Of a stretch of 49,791 bases of DNA, positions 27,716-35,784 are shown one piece after another. Source of the DNA: Candidatus Poribacteria bacterium (GTDB taxonomy: Bacteria; Poribacteria; WGA-4E; WGA-3G); assembly GCA_022819945.1 (NCBI GenBank), contig JAJEGI010000054.1, positions 1 through 49,791 of the forward strand. The letters are read 5' to 3'. Position 1 is the first letter of the stretch, and each line of letters begins with the position of its first letter. A program made the translations under genes and the position numbers. The notes beneath the pieces were generated by a model. The model was not told where the DNA came from and did not search any database. It saw only the letters and a list, made by a program, of their open reading frames with translations.

Positions 27716-28318
27716 TTAAGGTTTAACGGGATTTGTAGGTGCCACGGTGTTTTCATTAAGCATCTCCAACAGCTCCTCGGAGGATGTTATGGGAGATATA
27801 GGCATAGATAGTTTTAGGTATCGGTACTTGCCTAGGGGGCTAATTTCCCCTTTTTCGTCACCAAATTTGTCCCATGTTTTAAGCTGTCCAACCCCGTTCT
27901 CAGTCACGCCGGTCTGGAGAACAACTTCACCTGTTTTGTTGAAGATGCTCACCTGCCCACCGTATGCAGTGGTATGTAAAGTAGTCGAGCTTTTGTTATC
28001 AGCATTAGTGACGGATATATATCCTCCACCATGATTACCTAAAACCACCGCGCTTTCCCCGTCTTTGTTGGGAATGGAGATAAATCCGTTCTCGAACAGA
28101 TCTCTTGCTAAGAGAATGCGAGTGTTGCCATCAGCATCAACGATTTCTAGGTTACGACAACGGATTTTGTTAAATTCGCCATCGGTTAGAACAGGTGCTG
28201 CATCAATATTAATTTCTGCATCGGCACTATTGTTATCAACGGTTCCGAAGTGGTAACCGATGATGGTTAGAAAACTACCTACTGCCATAAAGATAACTTT
28301 TTCCATGACTTTTTTCAT
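27716..28318 (-). CDS. Membrane-anchored protein of unknown function
   Basis: 200 aa from ATG 28318, with GGAGG 8 nt upstream. A single N-terminal hydrophobic segment (VIFMAVGSFLTIIGYHF) anchors or exports it. The rest consists of short beta-type repeats: IRCRNLEIVDADGNTRILL, GFISIPNKDGESAVVLG, GGYISVTNADNKSSTTL, QVSIFNKTGEVVLQTG. The spacing of about 20-25 residues with D/N-x-x-G turns suggests a beta-solenoid or stacked hairpins. No enzyme motif is visible. Inverted copies of a dispersed repeat flank the gene, and its neighbours on either side are unrelated in function. Confidence 0.7.
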   Translation of the reverse strand: MKKVMEKVIFMAVGSFLTIIGYHFGTVDNNSADAEINIDAAPVLTDGEFNKIRCRNLEIVDADGNTRILLARDLFENGFISIPNKDGESAVVLGNHGGGYISVTNADNKSSTTLHTTAYGGQVSIFNKTGEVVLQTGVTENGVGQLKTWDKFGDEKGEISPLGKYRYLKLSMPISPITSSEELLEMLNENTVAPTNPVKP

Positions 28319-28384
28319 TCTGTGTTCCTCCATAAAAATATAAGGTAAACTCACTTTAACTCACTTTATAAAAGAATGGCATCG

Positions 28385-28440
28385 ATCCTGAAAACCCTAT
28401 AATCCTCCTGAAAATCCTATAATCCTGTCAATCCTGATTC
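28385..28440 (-). repeat. Dispersed repeat, right copy (multiple ATCCTG units)
   Basis: Units beginning ATCCTG (ATCCTGAAAACCCTATA, ATCCTCCTGAAAATCCTATA, ATCCTGTCA, ATCCTGATTC) follow each other. Read on the minus strand they match the left copy at 27626-27650. Confidence 0.55.
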
Positions 28441-28490
28441 AGACAACGAACACACACGCACAACCTAACAGGTTATGCTACAACAGTAAT

Positions 28491-29333
28491 CTATGCAAAT
28501 AACGCTGCGTTGGGCTGGCCGTGGTAGAGAACGACACGATACTGTAAGTTCAAAATTTCGTCAGGGGCAATATGGAATGGTTCATAGTAAACCGGAGACG
28601 GATGGATTAGGCAGTAATTCTCTCGATTGCGGACCCACCATGTTGTTGGATGGCGCGGGTTATCGGGATGATCGACGATGGCGACCCCGTAGGTTTCGTT
28701 GTCAGTGGGGTGTTGGGTTGTGAAGCTGCACCAACGGCTCTGTTGACCGAAGATGTCCATCGGTTCGGTGCGTCCGTCGGCATCCAATAGATTGCCCGGC
28801 GTGATGATATTGTCGAATCGGATCGCCATGCCGCTGTAGAATCTGCCGTCTGCACCGGGTTCACCGCGCCGTAAATCTAAAACGACCTCGCGCTCGTTCG
28901 GTTGAAGTGTCAGCGATACGGAAATCTGCATCGCATCTACTGTGGGTGGATGGACGGTTATCTCTCGCTGCTCTGTGAGATGCGTTGCGCCTTGCCAATC
29001 GATCCACGCATTTTCTGTTGTTAGGCGTGCGCTGTCGGCATCCGCATTTTGGGCAACAATTCGTTGATGGACGATCTTGCCGAAGCCTGTTGGATCGCTA
29101 CCGGGTCCGGGTTGTTCCCAGAAGTTGACTTCGTTGACCTTTTTCCAAGCGACCCATAGCCCTTGATGATGGACGTGATCGCCGGGTTCGTTCATGGTGA
29201 GCGGTGGCGCGCCGGGGAGATTCAACGGGTGGCAGAACGGACGGTTACCGTCTTCCGGGAAATGGTAACCCAAGACCTGTTGGTCATTCCAAGCGACAGT
29301 TAAACTGTGTTGTGTTTGTGAGAGTGTAAACAT
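28491..29333 (-). CDS. DUF6807 (PmoA-like) family protein
   Basis: 280 aa, soluble. The motif GDHVHHQGLWVAWKKVN near residue 55 and the later SGMAIRFDN, YGVAIVDHPDNPRHPTTWWVRN and YRVVLYHG match the family once labelled PmoA and now DUF6807. Despite the old name it is not a membrane methane monooxygenase; the fold is expected to be a galactose-mutarotase-like beta-sandwich. It often occurs next to sugar isomerases and Gfo/Idh genes, and here an isomerase-like gene lies 28 bp upstream, consistent with a sugar-catabolism pair. Confidence 0.75.
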   Translation of the reverse strand: MFTLSQTQHSLTVAWNDQQVLGYHFPEDGNRPFCHPLNLPGAPPLTMNEPGDHVHHQGLWVAWKKVNEVNFWEQPGPGSDPTGFGKIVHQRIVAQNADADSARLTTENAWIDWQGATHLTEQREITVHPPTVDAMQISVSLTLQPNEREVVLDLRRGEPGADGRFYSGMAIRFDNIITPGNLLDADGRTEPMDIFGQQSRWCSFTTQHPTDNETYGVAIVDHPDNPRHPTTWWVRNRENYCLIHPSPVYYEPFHIAPDEILNLQYRVVLYHGQPNAALFA

Positions 29334-29361
29334 ATTTTATACCTAAGAGGCAGTCTTAATC

Positions 29362-30186
29362 TTAGTTGAGGTATGGGTTCACAACTTCGCGCTCCAGTGC
29401 TAAGCCTTCCCATTCGTCGTCGCCGGGGCCGTCGTAGATGAGCGTATGGGGGCCGGCAAAGCCTGCTTTTTGGGTGAGTTCAAGGCATTGCACGTAGTCT
29501 GCCTTGTCCATCTCGCGCGGTGCAGCGAAATGGGCTTTGGTATGGCACGACTCTGCCAACGCAGCGATTGCTGCGAGGTCCTCGTATTTCGTATCACCAC
29601 GCCAGTTACCGAAGTCGAGGCAGAGTCCTACCTTACCGTCTAATCCGCTTAAAATGGTATTAACGTTTTCGGGTGTAGAGAAGATAGAGAACCAGTTTTC
29701 GCTCATCAAGCGGATGCCTGCGGTATCTGCGCGCTCGGTGAGTTGGGCGAGGACATCTCGGCTCTGTGCTACGGTTTCCGCGGACGGATCTGCTTTACCG
29801 CCGATGACGCGGGCGCACTTTGCACCGAGTTCGCCAGCAATGTCAATCCACTGCTCAATCCACGCAATATCGCGTGCTGCTTCGGATGGGTGCGTGATGT
29901 CGCCGTCATCAATCAGTAAGGAAAAGAGTTCGACATCAGCAGCAGCAAGTGCGACGCGGAGTTCAGCGAGGTACGTTTTCTCAACAGACGGCAGATGGAA
30001 ATGGCAAATCTCCAAAGTCTGAATGCCGAATTCAGCGACGCGTGCGGGTAATTCCAAGAGTGAAATGGGTCCGTTATTGTGGGTTTCGGTCGGAATCTGC
30101 ATGCCGTCCGCGGGTCCGGTAAAGCCGGGTTTTCCGAGTTGCCGATGCAAACTCCACGTTGAGACTGAAAGGCGCGGTGTTGACAT
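29362..30186 (-). CDS. Sugar phosphate isomerase/epimerase (TIM barrel)
   Basis: 274 aa from ATG 30186, behind GGAG. The N-terminus (RLSVSTWSLHRQLG) and the barrel strands FGIQTLEICHFHLP, KCARVIGGKAD, IRLMSENWFSIFSTPENV and VGLCLDFGNWRG match xylose-isomerase-like family members. Glu in MSENW and Asp in CLDFGNW are candidate metal ligands. The C-terminus has HTLIYDGPGDDEWEG. It is followed by the DUF6807 gene on the same strand. The substrate is unknown; it is clearly diverged from the isomerase at 16687-17451. Confidence 0.8.
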   Translation of the reverse strand: MSTPRLSVSTWSLHRQLGKPGFTGPADGMQIPTETHNNGPISLLELPARVAEFGIQTLEICHFHLPSVEKTYLAELRVALAAADVELFSLLIDDGDITHPSEAARDIAWIEQWIDIAGELGAKCARVIGGKADPSAETVAQSRDVLAQLTERADTAGIRLMSENWFSIFSTPENVNTILSGLDGKVGLCLDFGNWRGDTKYEDLAAIAALAESCHTKAHFAAPREMDKADYVQCLELTQKAGFAGPHTLIYDGPGDDEWEGLALEREVVNPYLN

Positions 30187-30221
30187 AGTTTTAATTCTCC
30201 AAAGTTGCGATCAGAAGTTCA

Positions 30222-31388
30222 CTAAACGTGATGCTCACCTAACAACAGTTTGAAATACATATCTAATCCAGACGCTGCTTGTTGCTTCTTTATCGGATCT
30301 ATCTGAAAATGCTTTTTCAGGAAAGGGTGATGTCTAACAGTATCACTGATGAAAGAAGATTTATATTGTTTGAACAGATTATCATCTATAAGGACATCAC
30401 AATTCCCCAAATAGAAAGGGAGTCTATGCAGGTTTCTTTTGAACACATCTACATAAACGTAATAATCTAATTTTCGCTTGTCAATGACGATTGTGTTCGT
30501 GCTATAACTTTCGACGAAAGTGCGATTCCTTTTTAATGCGTTGATGTCTCGCATTGTCCAGAAAAATAGCGGACCATCATTTTGGGAACGATGGACATCT
30601 TCTTCCACATACGTTGGTTGATTCCTCTTCTTGGGATATTTATCAATGTAATTGTTAATATAATCAAAATCACCGAGAGAAAAATTTCCCTGACCATCTG
30701 GACGAAAACGAAAGGAATGGATAAAACTGTACGCCATTCCTTGTGTGTCTCTCTGGTAAAGCGCGAGGACAATTGGGAAAGGCGTGTGTTTCGCGGATTC
30801 AGGAAATTCCCCACTGCTGATTAATAGACCGTCTATCAATCTGTAATTGGTAGTGAACTCCTTTAAGAGCTTGAAATTGGTCGGCTTAATTAAATAGGAT
30901 AGTGGATGCAACACACAAATAACGTCTGCTTCGAGTTTATTGTAGGAACGGAGAAATGATATGCCTAAATCGCGACAGGCTAAATCTTCATCAATGTCAA
31001 AATCTACGTCTTTGATATTGTGACGAATCAGCGATGTTTTATCATTATACGGTGGGTTTCCAACGACTATCACATGGGATTGCTGAGAGATACCGAATTT
31101 CGTCCTTGATACGTCGCCTAAAGCGTTCGTTTGAAAGAACCGAACTTTTTTATTATCGTTATTTTTTTTAGCGACATCGATTGCGGTTTCGTCTATATCA
31201 CATCCGATGGTGATAGCCTGCCCACAATCTTTCAGAAAATCCCCGTATCCACACGCGCTATCAATGATAGTGGTCTGTGAATTCACATAAGGCGCGATCA
31301 TCTCCCACGCTATATCTACAATTTCAGGCGGCGTGTAGTAACTCCCTAAATTGACTCTGCTTTCATACGCTAAGTGTACTTGACTCAT
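30222..31388 (-). CDS. N6-adenine DNA methyltransferase, apparently solitary
   Basis: 388 aa. GSYYTPPEIVDIAWEMI (about 15-31) is the start typical of Eco57I/TaqI-like gamma-class adenine methylases. Motif I is IIDSACGYGDFLKD (41-54), an acidic residue binding AdoMet lies in GCDIDETAIDVAKKN, and motif IV is VVGNPPYNDK (NPPY, 111-114). The C-terminal region (about 200-388) would recognise the target. No restriction endonuclease is next to it. It starts 7 bp after the stop of a 33-aa membrane protein, with AGGAA in between, so it is the last gene of a small operon. Confidence 0.8.
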   Translation of the reverse strand: MSQVHLAYESRVNLGSYYTPPEIVDIAWEMIAPYVNSQTTIIDSACGYGDFLKDCGQAITIGCDIDETAIDVAKKNNDNKKVRFFQTNALGDVSRTKFGISQQSHVIVVGNPPYNDKTSLIRHNIKDVDFDIDEDLACRDLGISFLRSYNKLEADVICVLHPLSYLIKPTNFKLLKEFTTNYRLIDGLLISSGEFPESAKHTPFPIVLALYQRDTQGMAYSFIHSFRFRPDGQGNFSLGDFDYINNYIDKYPKKRNQPTYVEEDVHRSQNDGPLFFWTMRDINALKRNRTFVESYSTNTIVIDKRKLDYYVYVDVFKRNLHRLPFYLGNCDVLIDDNLFKQYKSSFISDTVRHHPFLKKHFQIDPIKKQQAASGLDMYFKLLLGEHHV

Positions 31389-31395
31389 TTCCTAT

Positions 31396-31497
31396 TCAAC
31401 TTTTATTTGCATGTTTTATAGCGGTTCCTACAACTATACCAAGTGTAACAAAAAATGCTATAAGCACACCAGCGACGAGTATTTCTCTCCAATCCAT
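31396..31497 (-). CDS. 33-aa single-helix membrane protein
   Basis: A micro-gene: 33 codons with one long hydrophobic helix (ILVAGVLIAFFVTLGIVVG) between a charged N-terminus (MDWRE) and a basic end (KHANKS). Its ATG overlaps the TAA of the upstream 75-aa gene as TAATG (31495-31499), a classic translational coupling, and its stop is 7 bp from the adenine methylase ATG. Holin-like or toxin-like peptides look similar, but no family is recognised. Confidence 0.65.
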   Translation of the reverse strand: MDWREILVAGVLIAFFVTLGIVVGTAIKHANKS

Positions 31498-31724
31498 TAT
31501 AATTCCCCCAATTTATTAATTTTTCGATACGTGACGCTATTAATCCAAATAATTACAAACATAAGCAGAAGAGCCCCGAGCCCAGCTATGAGTAAAAGAA
31601 AAGGGTCCTCTTTTTTGAAATTTTCAACCAGCCAAGCAATCAGAGAAATATCAGTTGCGATTGAAATAGCAAATATTACTTTCAACCATCCAATTTCTTC
31701 CTTGACCTTATCAATATATGCCAT
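31497..31724 (-). CDS. 75-aa two-helix membrane protein
   Basis: Two transmembrane segments (about 14-33 and 41-62) between a charged N-terminus (MAYIDKVKEEIGWLK) and a basic C-terminus (YRKINKLGEL). Small proteins starting MAYIDKxKEEIG are found in unrelated bacteria, which fits a mobile cassette (recalled, not checked). It lies 13 bp after the hydrolase stop and is coupled by TAATG to the 33-aa gene. The function is unknown; partner of the downstream methylase is the contextual guess. Confidence 0.7.
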   Translation of the reverse strand: MAYIDKVKEEIGWLKVIFAISIATDISLIAWLVENFKKEDPFLLLIAGLGALLLMFVIIWINSVTYRKINKLGEL

Positions 31725-31737
31725 GTCTATTTGAGCC

Positions 31738-32454
31738 TTACAGTTTTTGATTAATCCACGCCACGACTTTTTCGACCATGACAGGGGTACCGTCGTCAGA
31801 AAAAACGTGATCTACATTGGGAAGCTCAAGGAGTTCTGTGGTTTCATTTGCGAACTGAAGGATGTCGTGGCTATCTTCAGGTGGCACAATATCGTCTTCT
31901 GTACCGTGAACCAATAGCCACGGGACAGCAAATTTACTGGCGTGTTTTGCGACGCTGTCAATTGCTGCCACATCGTCCATGTATGCTTGTGAGAGCGGGC
32001 AATCGGGTTCGTCCCACATGAAACCTTCGTCGGGTGTAGCATCGCTAAATTCACGTTCCGCGAACGCTTTTGTGTGTACCATCCCTGCAAGCGAGACGAG
32101 GACTTCGATCCGTTCATCGGTGGCGGCACGCAGTACACCGACTGCACCACCCATACTATGTCCGACATAGCAGACCTTATATTCGCTGAGTGCGTCAATG
32201 ACTTTACCGAGATCGGCTACTTCTTTAGTAATAGTGGAATCCGTGAACGCGCCTTCTGAATCGCCGTTGCCGGAGAAGGAGAAGCGTAGGGCAGAAATAC
32301 CGGCTTCAGCAAGTCCTTCTGCTAAAGCGACGAGCGCGGGTCTGTCTTTATTGCCGGTGACCCCGTGTCCGATCACCACAATTCTGTCGCCCTCGCCTTC
32401 GTGGAAGGTATAATCGAGGCGTTCGCCTTGTTCATTTCTAATTTCATTAATCAT
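31738..32454 (-). CDS. Alpha/beta hydrolase
   Basis: 238 aa. IVVIGHGVTGNKDRPAL is the oxyanion region, VCYVGHSMGGAVGVL carries the nucleophile Ser (GHSMGG), LLVHGTEDDIVPPEDS contains the catalytic Asp region, and LPNVDHVFSDDG the catalytic His. This set is typical of the serine aminopeptidase/esterase-like (Hydrolase_4) group. It is cytoplasmic; the substrate is unknown. No ribosome binding site is obvious at ATG 32454. It is the first gene before the small membrane proteins and the methylase, so they may share a transcript. Confidence 0.85.
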   Translation of the reverse strand: MINEIRNEQGERLDYTFHEGEGDRIVVIGHGVTGNKDRPALVALAEGLAEAGISALRFSFSGNGDSEGAFTDSTITKEVADLGKVIDALSEYKVCYVGHSMGGAVGVLRAATDERIEVLVSLAGMVHTKAFAEREFSDATPDEGFMWDEPDCPLSQAYMDDVAAIDSVAKHASKFAVPWLLVHGTEDDIVPPEDSHDILQFANETTELLELPNVDHVFSDDGTPVMVEKVVAWINQKL

Positions 32455-32495
32455 AATTTTTTATTTTCAAAAAATGGTTCGGCACATATATGAAT

Positions 32496-32717
32496 TCACA
32501 ACTCATCAATTCCCATCTTTTTCACACGTCCAGCCTTAATATCAGCGCGGACTTTATGTGCCAGTTGGGTGAGTTTATCTTGTGATTCAGCAAAAGCCTT
32601 ATCCCATCGCCGTTCATCTTCTAACTCTTCAAGAATTAAAGCAGCAATAATATCCTGTTCTTCAGGGGGCAGTTTATAAACTTCGCTGAGTGCTTTTTCA
32701 AGAAGTGGTGTCATCAT
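32496..32717 (-). CDS. Antitoxin-like small protein, no toxin nearby
   Basis: 73 aa, helical and acidic: TPLLEKALSEVYKLPPEEQDIIAALILEELEDERRWDKAF. The LPPEEQDxIAxLILEELEDE pattern is that of small antitoxins paired with ParE/RelE or PIN toxins. No toxin-sized gene follows; the next gene downstream is a hydrolase. It may be a solitary antitoxin or part of a decayed module. Confidence 0.6.
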   Translation of the reverse strand: MMTPLLEKALSEVYKLPPEEQDIIAALILEELEDERRWDKAFAESQDKLTQLAHKVRADIKAGRVKKMGIDEL

Positions 32718-32787
32718 ATTTTAGGCGTGAAACCTTGACTTTAGTCAAGGGCAAAAGTGCCTCTCTCCCTTTTGACAAACTCATACT

Positions 32788-32885
32788 TAGGACTTACGCA
32801 AAAAGCATCAATTTTGGTATTTTTAAGAAACACCCCCTAAATCCCCTTTATCAGGGGGACTTTAAGAGGAAATACGTAAGTCCTA
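32788..32885. mobile_element. 98-bp MITE-like element, TAGGACTTACG ends
   Basis: TAGGACTTACGCA (32788-32800) and TACGTAAGTCCTA (32873-32885) are inverted with 12 of 13 matches. The inside has an ACCCCCTAAATCCCC...CAGGGGGAC hairpin. The same termini bound the element at 38641-38733. No target duplication is obvious. Together with a short CCTTGAC/GTCAAGG hairpin (32734-32751) it fills most of the 247-bp gap. Confidence 0.6.
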
Positions 32886-32924
32886 CTATTTCTAAAAATA
32901 AGTATGGCACGAGGGTTTTGGAAT

Positions 32925-32944
32925 GCGAGGCACGAATGCCTCGC
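32925..32944 (-). terminator. Hairpin after molybdoenzyme operon
   Basis: GCGAGGCA and TGCCTCGC make a perfect 8-bp stem with a 4-nt loop, 20 bp past the stop of the gene at 32965. There is no T run, so it may instead be a dispersed palindromic repeat (a related CTCGC-rich segment lies near 36294-36320). Confidence 0.4.
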
Positions 32945-32964
32945 AAACATTGTTGTGTGAAGAA

Positions 32965-35268
32965 CTACGCTTCATGTCCATTGCCTTTCAAGGCATTGAC
33001 AACCTTTTCGGGTTTGATCGGCAGTTCGCTAATCCGTATGCCAATAGCATCTTTGACAGCGTTCGCCATCGTCGCTAACGTTGGTGTAATAGGCGGTTCG
33101 CCGACACCTTTGGCACCGTAGGGACCGTTCGGTGCTGGCACTTCAACAATAACGGACTCTACAGTCGGTAGGTCTGCGGAGGTCGGGACCCGGTAATCGA
33201 CGAAACCCGGATTGACGTTGCCGTTTTCGTCGTACTGCATCTCTTCCATCATCGCCCATGCGTAACCTTGCACCGTCCCGCCTTCGATCTGCCCTTCAAC
33301 TGCCATCGGGTTAATAGCGAAGCCGACATCTTGCGAAGCGACGAGTTTAAGGACTCTGGTTCTACCGGTACCGGGGTCCACTTCGACCTTAGCAATCTGT
33401 GCCGCGAGCGCGGGTGTGCTGGCTTGCCGTGCGAAGGAACCTTTCCCGACGATCGGACCGCCAGTTGTAGAGAGGCTATACGCCGCAAGTTCACCCAGTG
33501 AAATGGATTTCGGTGGGTCAGCGGAGGTAACATGAACCTCTCCATCTCTGAGTTCGAGGTTGTCCACATTCATATTTAGACGTTCTGAGGCGAGTTCAAG
33601 AATCCGTCGGTGTGCGTCCTCAGCTGCCAATTTTGCGGTGTTGCCCATTGTGAACGTCACAACGCTCCCACCTGAACCTGTGGAATAGGGTGCGGAATCT
33701 GTATCGCCGCGTCGAATTGTGACGCTTTCATACGGCACCGTCAGGATTTCAGCGATAATCTGTGAAATCGCCGTATCCGTTCCAGTGATGTCCATAGACC
33801 CGTGGAAGATACGGGCACTCCCGTCCTCGTGAACGGAAACGTAAACCCCACCGGGCCCACAACCGTTTGTCCAATCACCAACAGCGACACCCCACCCTTG
33901 GTTTTCATCGGCTTCCCGATCCCACCATCCGGCGGCATCAGCGACAGCTTCCAAGGTCTCCTTGTAACCGACTTTGGGTTCACTTCCGCCTGCTGGGACT
34001 TCGTCACCCTCTTCACGCATGTTCATGAGACGGAATTCAACGGGATCCATACCGATACGTTCTGCGATCTCATCGAGTTGGGATTCGCCTGCGAAGATGG
34101 CTTGCGGCGCACCAGGTGCTCTATAAGCGGCTGTACCGGATTTGTTGGTGTGAACGCCATAGGCATCTACCTTGAGGTTCGGAATCTTATAGACCCCACG
34201 GACCCGAATTGTGCTTCCGATAGATGCACCCGAGACGGAGCCAGAATCCCAGAACGCGAGTGCCTCACGTGCGAGGATACGACCATCGTTCGTGGCACCC
34301 GTTTTCAGTTTGATAACGCATCCGGGTGCGGGTCTACCGTCAGTGAATTCCTCTTCGCGCGTCATTTGGACGCGAACCGGACGCCCTGTTTTTTGCGAGA
34401 GTAGTACGGCTGGAACGTGCGTAATAATAACACCGAAACGTCCGCCAAAGCCGCCACCCATTGTCGTTCCGATGACGTTAATTTGCGTCAATGGGATGCC
34501 GAGTGTACCAGCGATACCGGATCGGATCGCGAATGGACCTTGTGTGGATGCCCAGACAGTAATCTTACCGGATGAATCCGCACTGGCAACAGAGACGTGG
34601 GGTTCCATGTAAGTCTGATGGACCCGCGGGATCACATAGGTATCCTCAACAACGACATCGGATTCTGCGAACCCTTTTTCAACATCGCCTGCTTCGGTAT
34701 GGCTTTCAGCAGAGATATTATAATAAACTTCGTCAGGATAGTTCTCTAATTCTGCTTCAAGATTGCTGATTGCGTCGCTGTGGTCGTTCTCTTTATCACG
34801 CGAGAGCGTTCGGATTTCTCCGCTGATTTCTCGCCGATTCGGACCATCTTTTGTGTCATCACCATGCAAGCGCGGTGCTGACGGTTTGATGGCTTCCATA
34901 ACGTCCTGCACAACGGGTAACACTTCGTAATCAATCTTAATGAGCTCAGCGGCTTCTTCAGCGATATCGGGATCGGTTGCAGCGACAGCAGCGATCGGTT
35001 CGCCTAAATAAAGCACTTTATCGGTTGCGAAAACGCGTCTGCCGCTTGGCACATCGTCTTGGGTAATAATTGCCCTGACTCCGGGCAATTTTTCGGCTTC
35101 GCTGGTGTCAATGCTGCGGATATTGGCGTGCGCATGTTTGCTACGGACGAGTTTGCCGTAGAGCATACCCGGCGGATGAACATCTGCGCCGTATTGGGCG
35201 GCACCTGTTACTTTCTCGACCGCATCAACGCGTGCGACTGTCTGCCCGACAACAGTATATTCTGACAT
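32965..35268 (-). CDS. Xanthine dehydrogenase/CODH-like molybdopterin subunit
   Basis: 767 aa, the large catalytic subunit of the CoxL/aldehyde oxidase family. The N-terminal a/b hammerhead domain (EKVTGAAQYGADVHPPGMLYGKLVRSKHAHA) is followed by molybdopterin-binding stretches GGGFGGRFG, AAYRAPGAPQAIF, TGSGGSVVTFTMGN and the C-terminal GAKGVGEPPITP, whose Glu is the catalytic base. The AYRAPG loop lacks the AYRCSFR motif of true CO dehydrogenase, so the substrate is more likely a purine, aldehyde or N-heterocycle. ATG 35268 follows AAGGAG. It is the last gene of an operon reading FAD subunit, 2Fe-2S subunit, zinc ribbon, this subunit. Confidence 0.9.
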   Translation of the reverse strand: MSEYTVVGQTVARVDAVEKVTGAAQYGADVHPPGMLYGKLVRSKHAHANIRSIDTSEAEKLPGVRAIITQDDVPSGRRVFATDKVLYLGEPIAAVAATDPDIAEEAAELIKIDYEVLPVVQDVMEAIKPSAPRLHGDDTKDGPNRREISGEIRTLSRDKENDHSDAISNLEAELENYPDEVYYNISAESHTEAGDVEKGFAESDVVVEDTYVIPRVHQTYMEPHVSVASADSSGKITVWASTQGPFAIRSGIAGTLGIPLTQINVIGTTMGGGFGGRFGVIITHVPAVLLSQKTGRPVRVQMTREEEFTDGRPAPGCVIKLKTGATNDGRILAREALAFWDSGSVSGASIGSTIRVRGVYKIPNLKVDAYGVHTNKSGTAAYRAPGAPQAIFAGESQLDEIAERIGMDPVEFRLMNMREEGDEVPAGGSEPKVGYKETLEAVADAAGWWDREADENQGWGVAVGDWTNGCGPGGVYVSVHEDGSARIFHGSMDITGTDTAISQIIAEILTVPYESVTIRRGDTDSAPYSTGSGGSVVTFTMGNTAKLAAEDAHRRILELASERLNMNVDNLELRDGEVHVTSADPPKSISLGELAAYSLSTTGGPIVGKGSFARQASTPALAAQIAKVEVDPGTGRTRVLKLVASQDVGFAINPMAVEGQIEGGTVQGYAWAMMEEMQYDENGNVNPGFVDYRVPTSADLPTVESVIVEVPAPNGPYGAKGVGEPPITPTLATMANAVKDAIGIRISELPIKPEKVVNALKGNGHEA

Positions 35269-35307
35269 CTAATGCTCCTTTTTTATTAGTTCTCAGTTGC
35301 CAGTCGT

Positions 35308-35402
35308 CAGTTGTCAGTTAAGAGGGTTTTTGTAACACATCACCTACCCTTGGAGTGTTCCAAGTATGAATTATGCCAAATCCATATCTTAACTGATAAC
35401 TG
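35308..35402. repeat. Dispersed inverted-repeat element, second full copy
   Basis: CAGTTGTCAGTTAAGA (35308-35323) and TCTTAACTGATAACTG (35387-35402) are inverted with 15 of 16 matches. Further ACTGA/TCAGT repeats fill the 215-bp gap between the molybdoenzyme large subunit and the zinc-ribbon gene. It has the same design as 1518-1642. Confidence 0.7.
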
Positions 35403-35483
35403 AAAACTGAAAGGCGTACTCGCCGTACTGACGACTATTCCGTCTGATAACTGATGACTGACAACTATTCCCTCTGATAACTA

Positions 35484-35714
35484 TTATGCCCCTGCGACGA
35501 GATTGTGGAGTTTACCGCGTCCGATAGCAGTATTACATCTTTTGCAGACTTTTACGGTATCCTCGCCGACTTCTCGTTCGTAGAGCACTTTCACACCCGT
35601 GCGTTCGCAAACAGGGCAGGTTCCACGACCATTGTTATATTCACCTTGGTGGACCGTCCCGTTTGGATCAATATAGAGGTGTCTTATACCTGTTCCACGA
35701 TGCGTCTTTGCCAT
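35484..35714 (-). CDS. Small zinc-ribbon protein inside the molybdoenzyme operon
   Basis: 76 aa. Two CxxC pairs, CPVC (about 33-36) and CKRC (about 57-60), are spaced as in a zinc ribbon. The N-terminus MAKTHRGTGIRHLYIDPNG and the basic stretch GRGKLHN suggest nucleic-acid or protein binding. ATG 35714 follows GAAGAGG. It lies between the 2Fe-2S subunit and the large subunit on the same strand, 70 bp after the former. I do not recognise it as a known accessory factor; a role in regulation or metal handling for this enzyme is only contextual. Confidence 0.75.
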   Translation of the reverse strand: MAKTHRGTGIRHLYIDPNGTVHQGEYNNGRGTCPVCERTGVKVLYEREVGEDTVKVCKRCNTAIGRGKLHNLVAGA

Positions 35715-35784
35715 GTTTTTTCCTCTTCAAAATTATAAGTTTGTAGCCTCGATTTCCGAATCGAGTGCATCTCAATTGGGTTCT

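Noticed and set aside
28491..29333. Particulate methane monooxygenase subunit (PmoA)
   Set aside because: The old family name is misleading: the protein is soluble, without the membrane helices or copper ligands of PmoA.
33802..34404. 200-aa plus-strand frame
   Set aside because: Antisense to the molybdopterin subunit gene.
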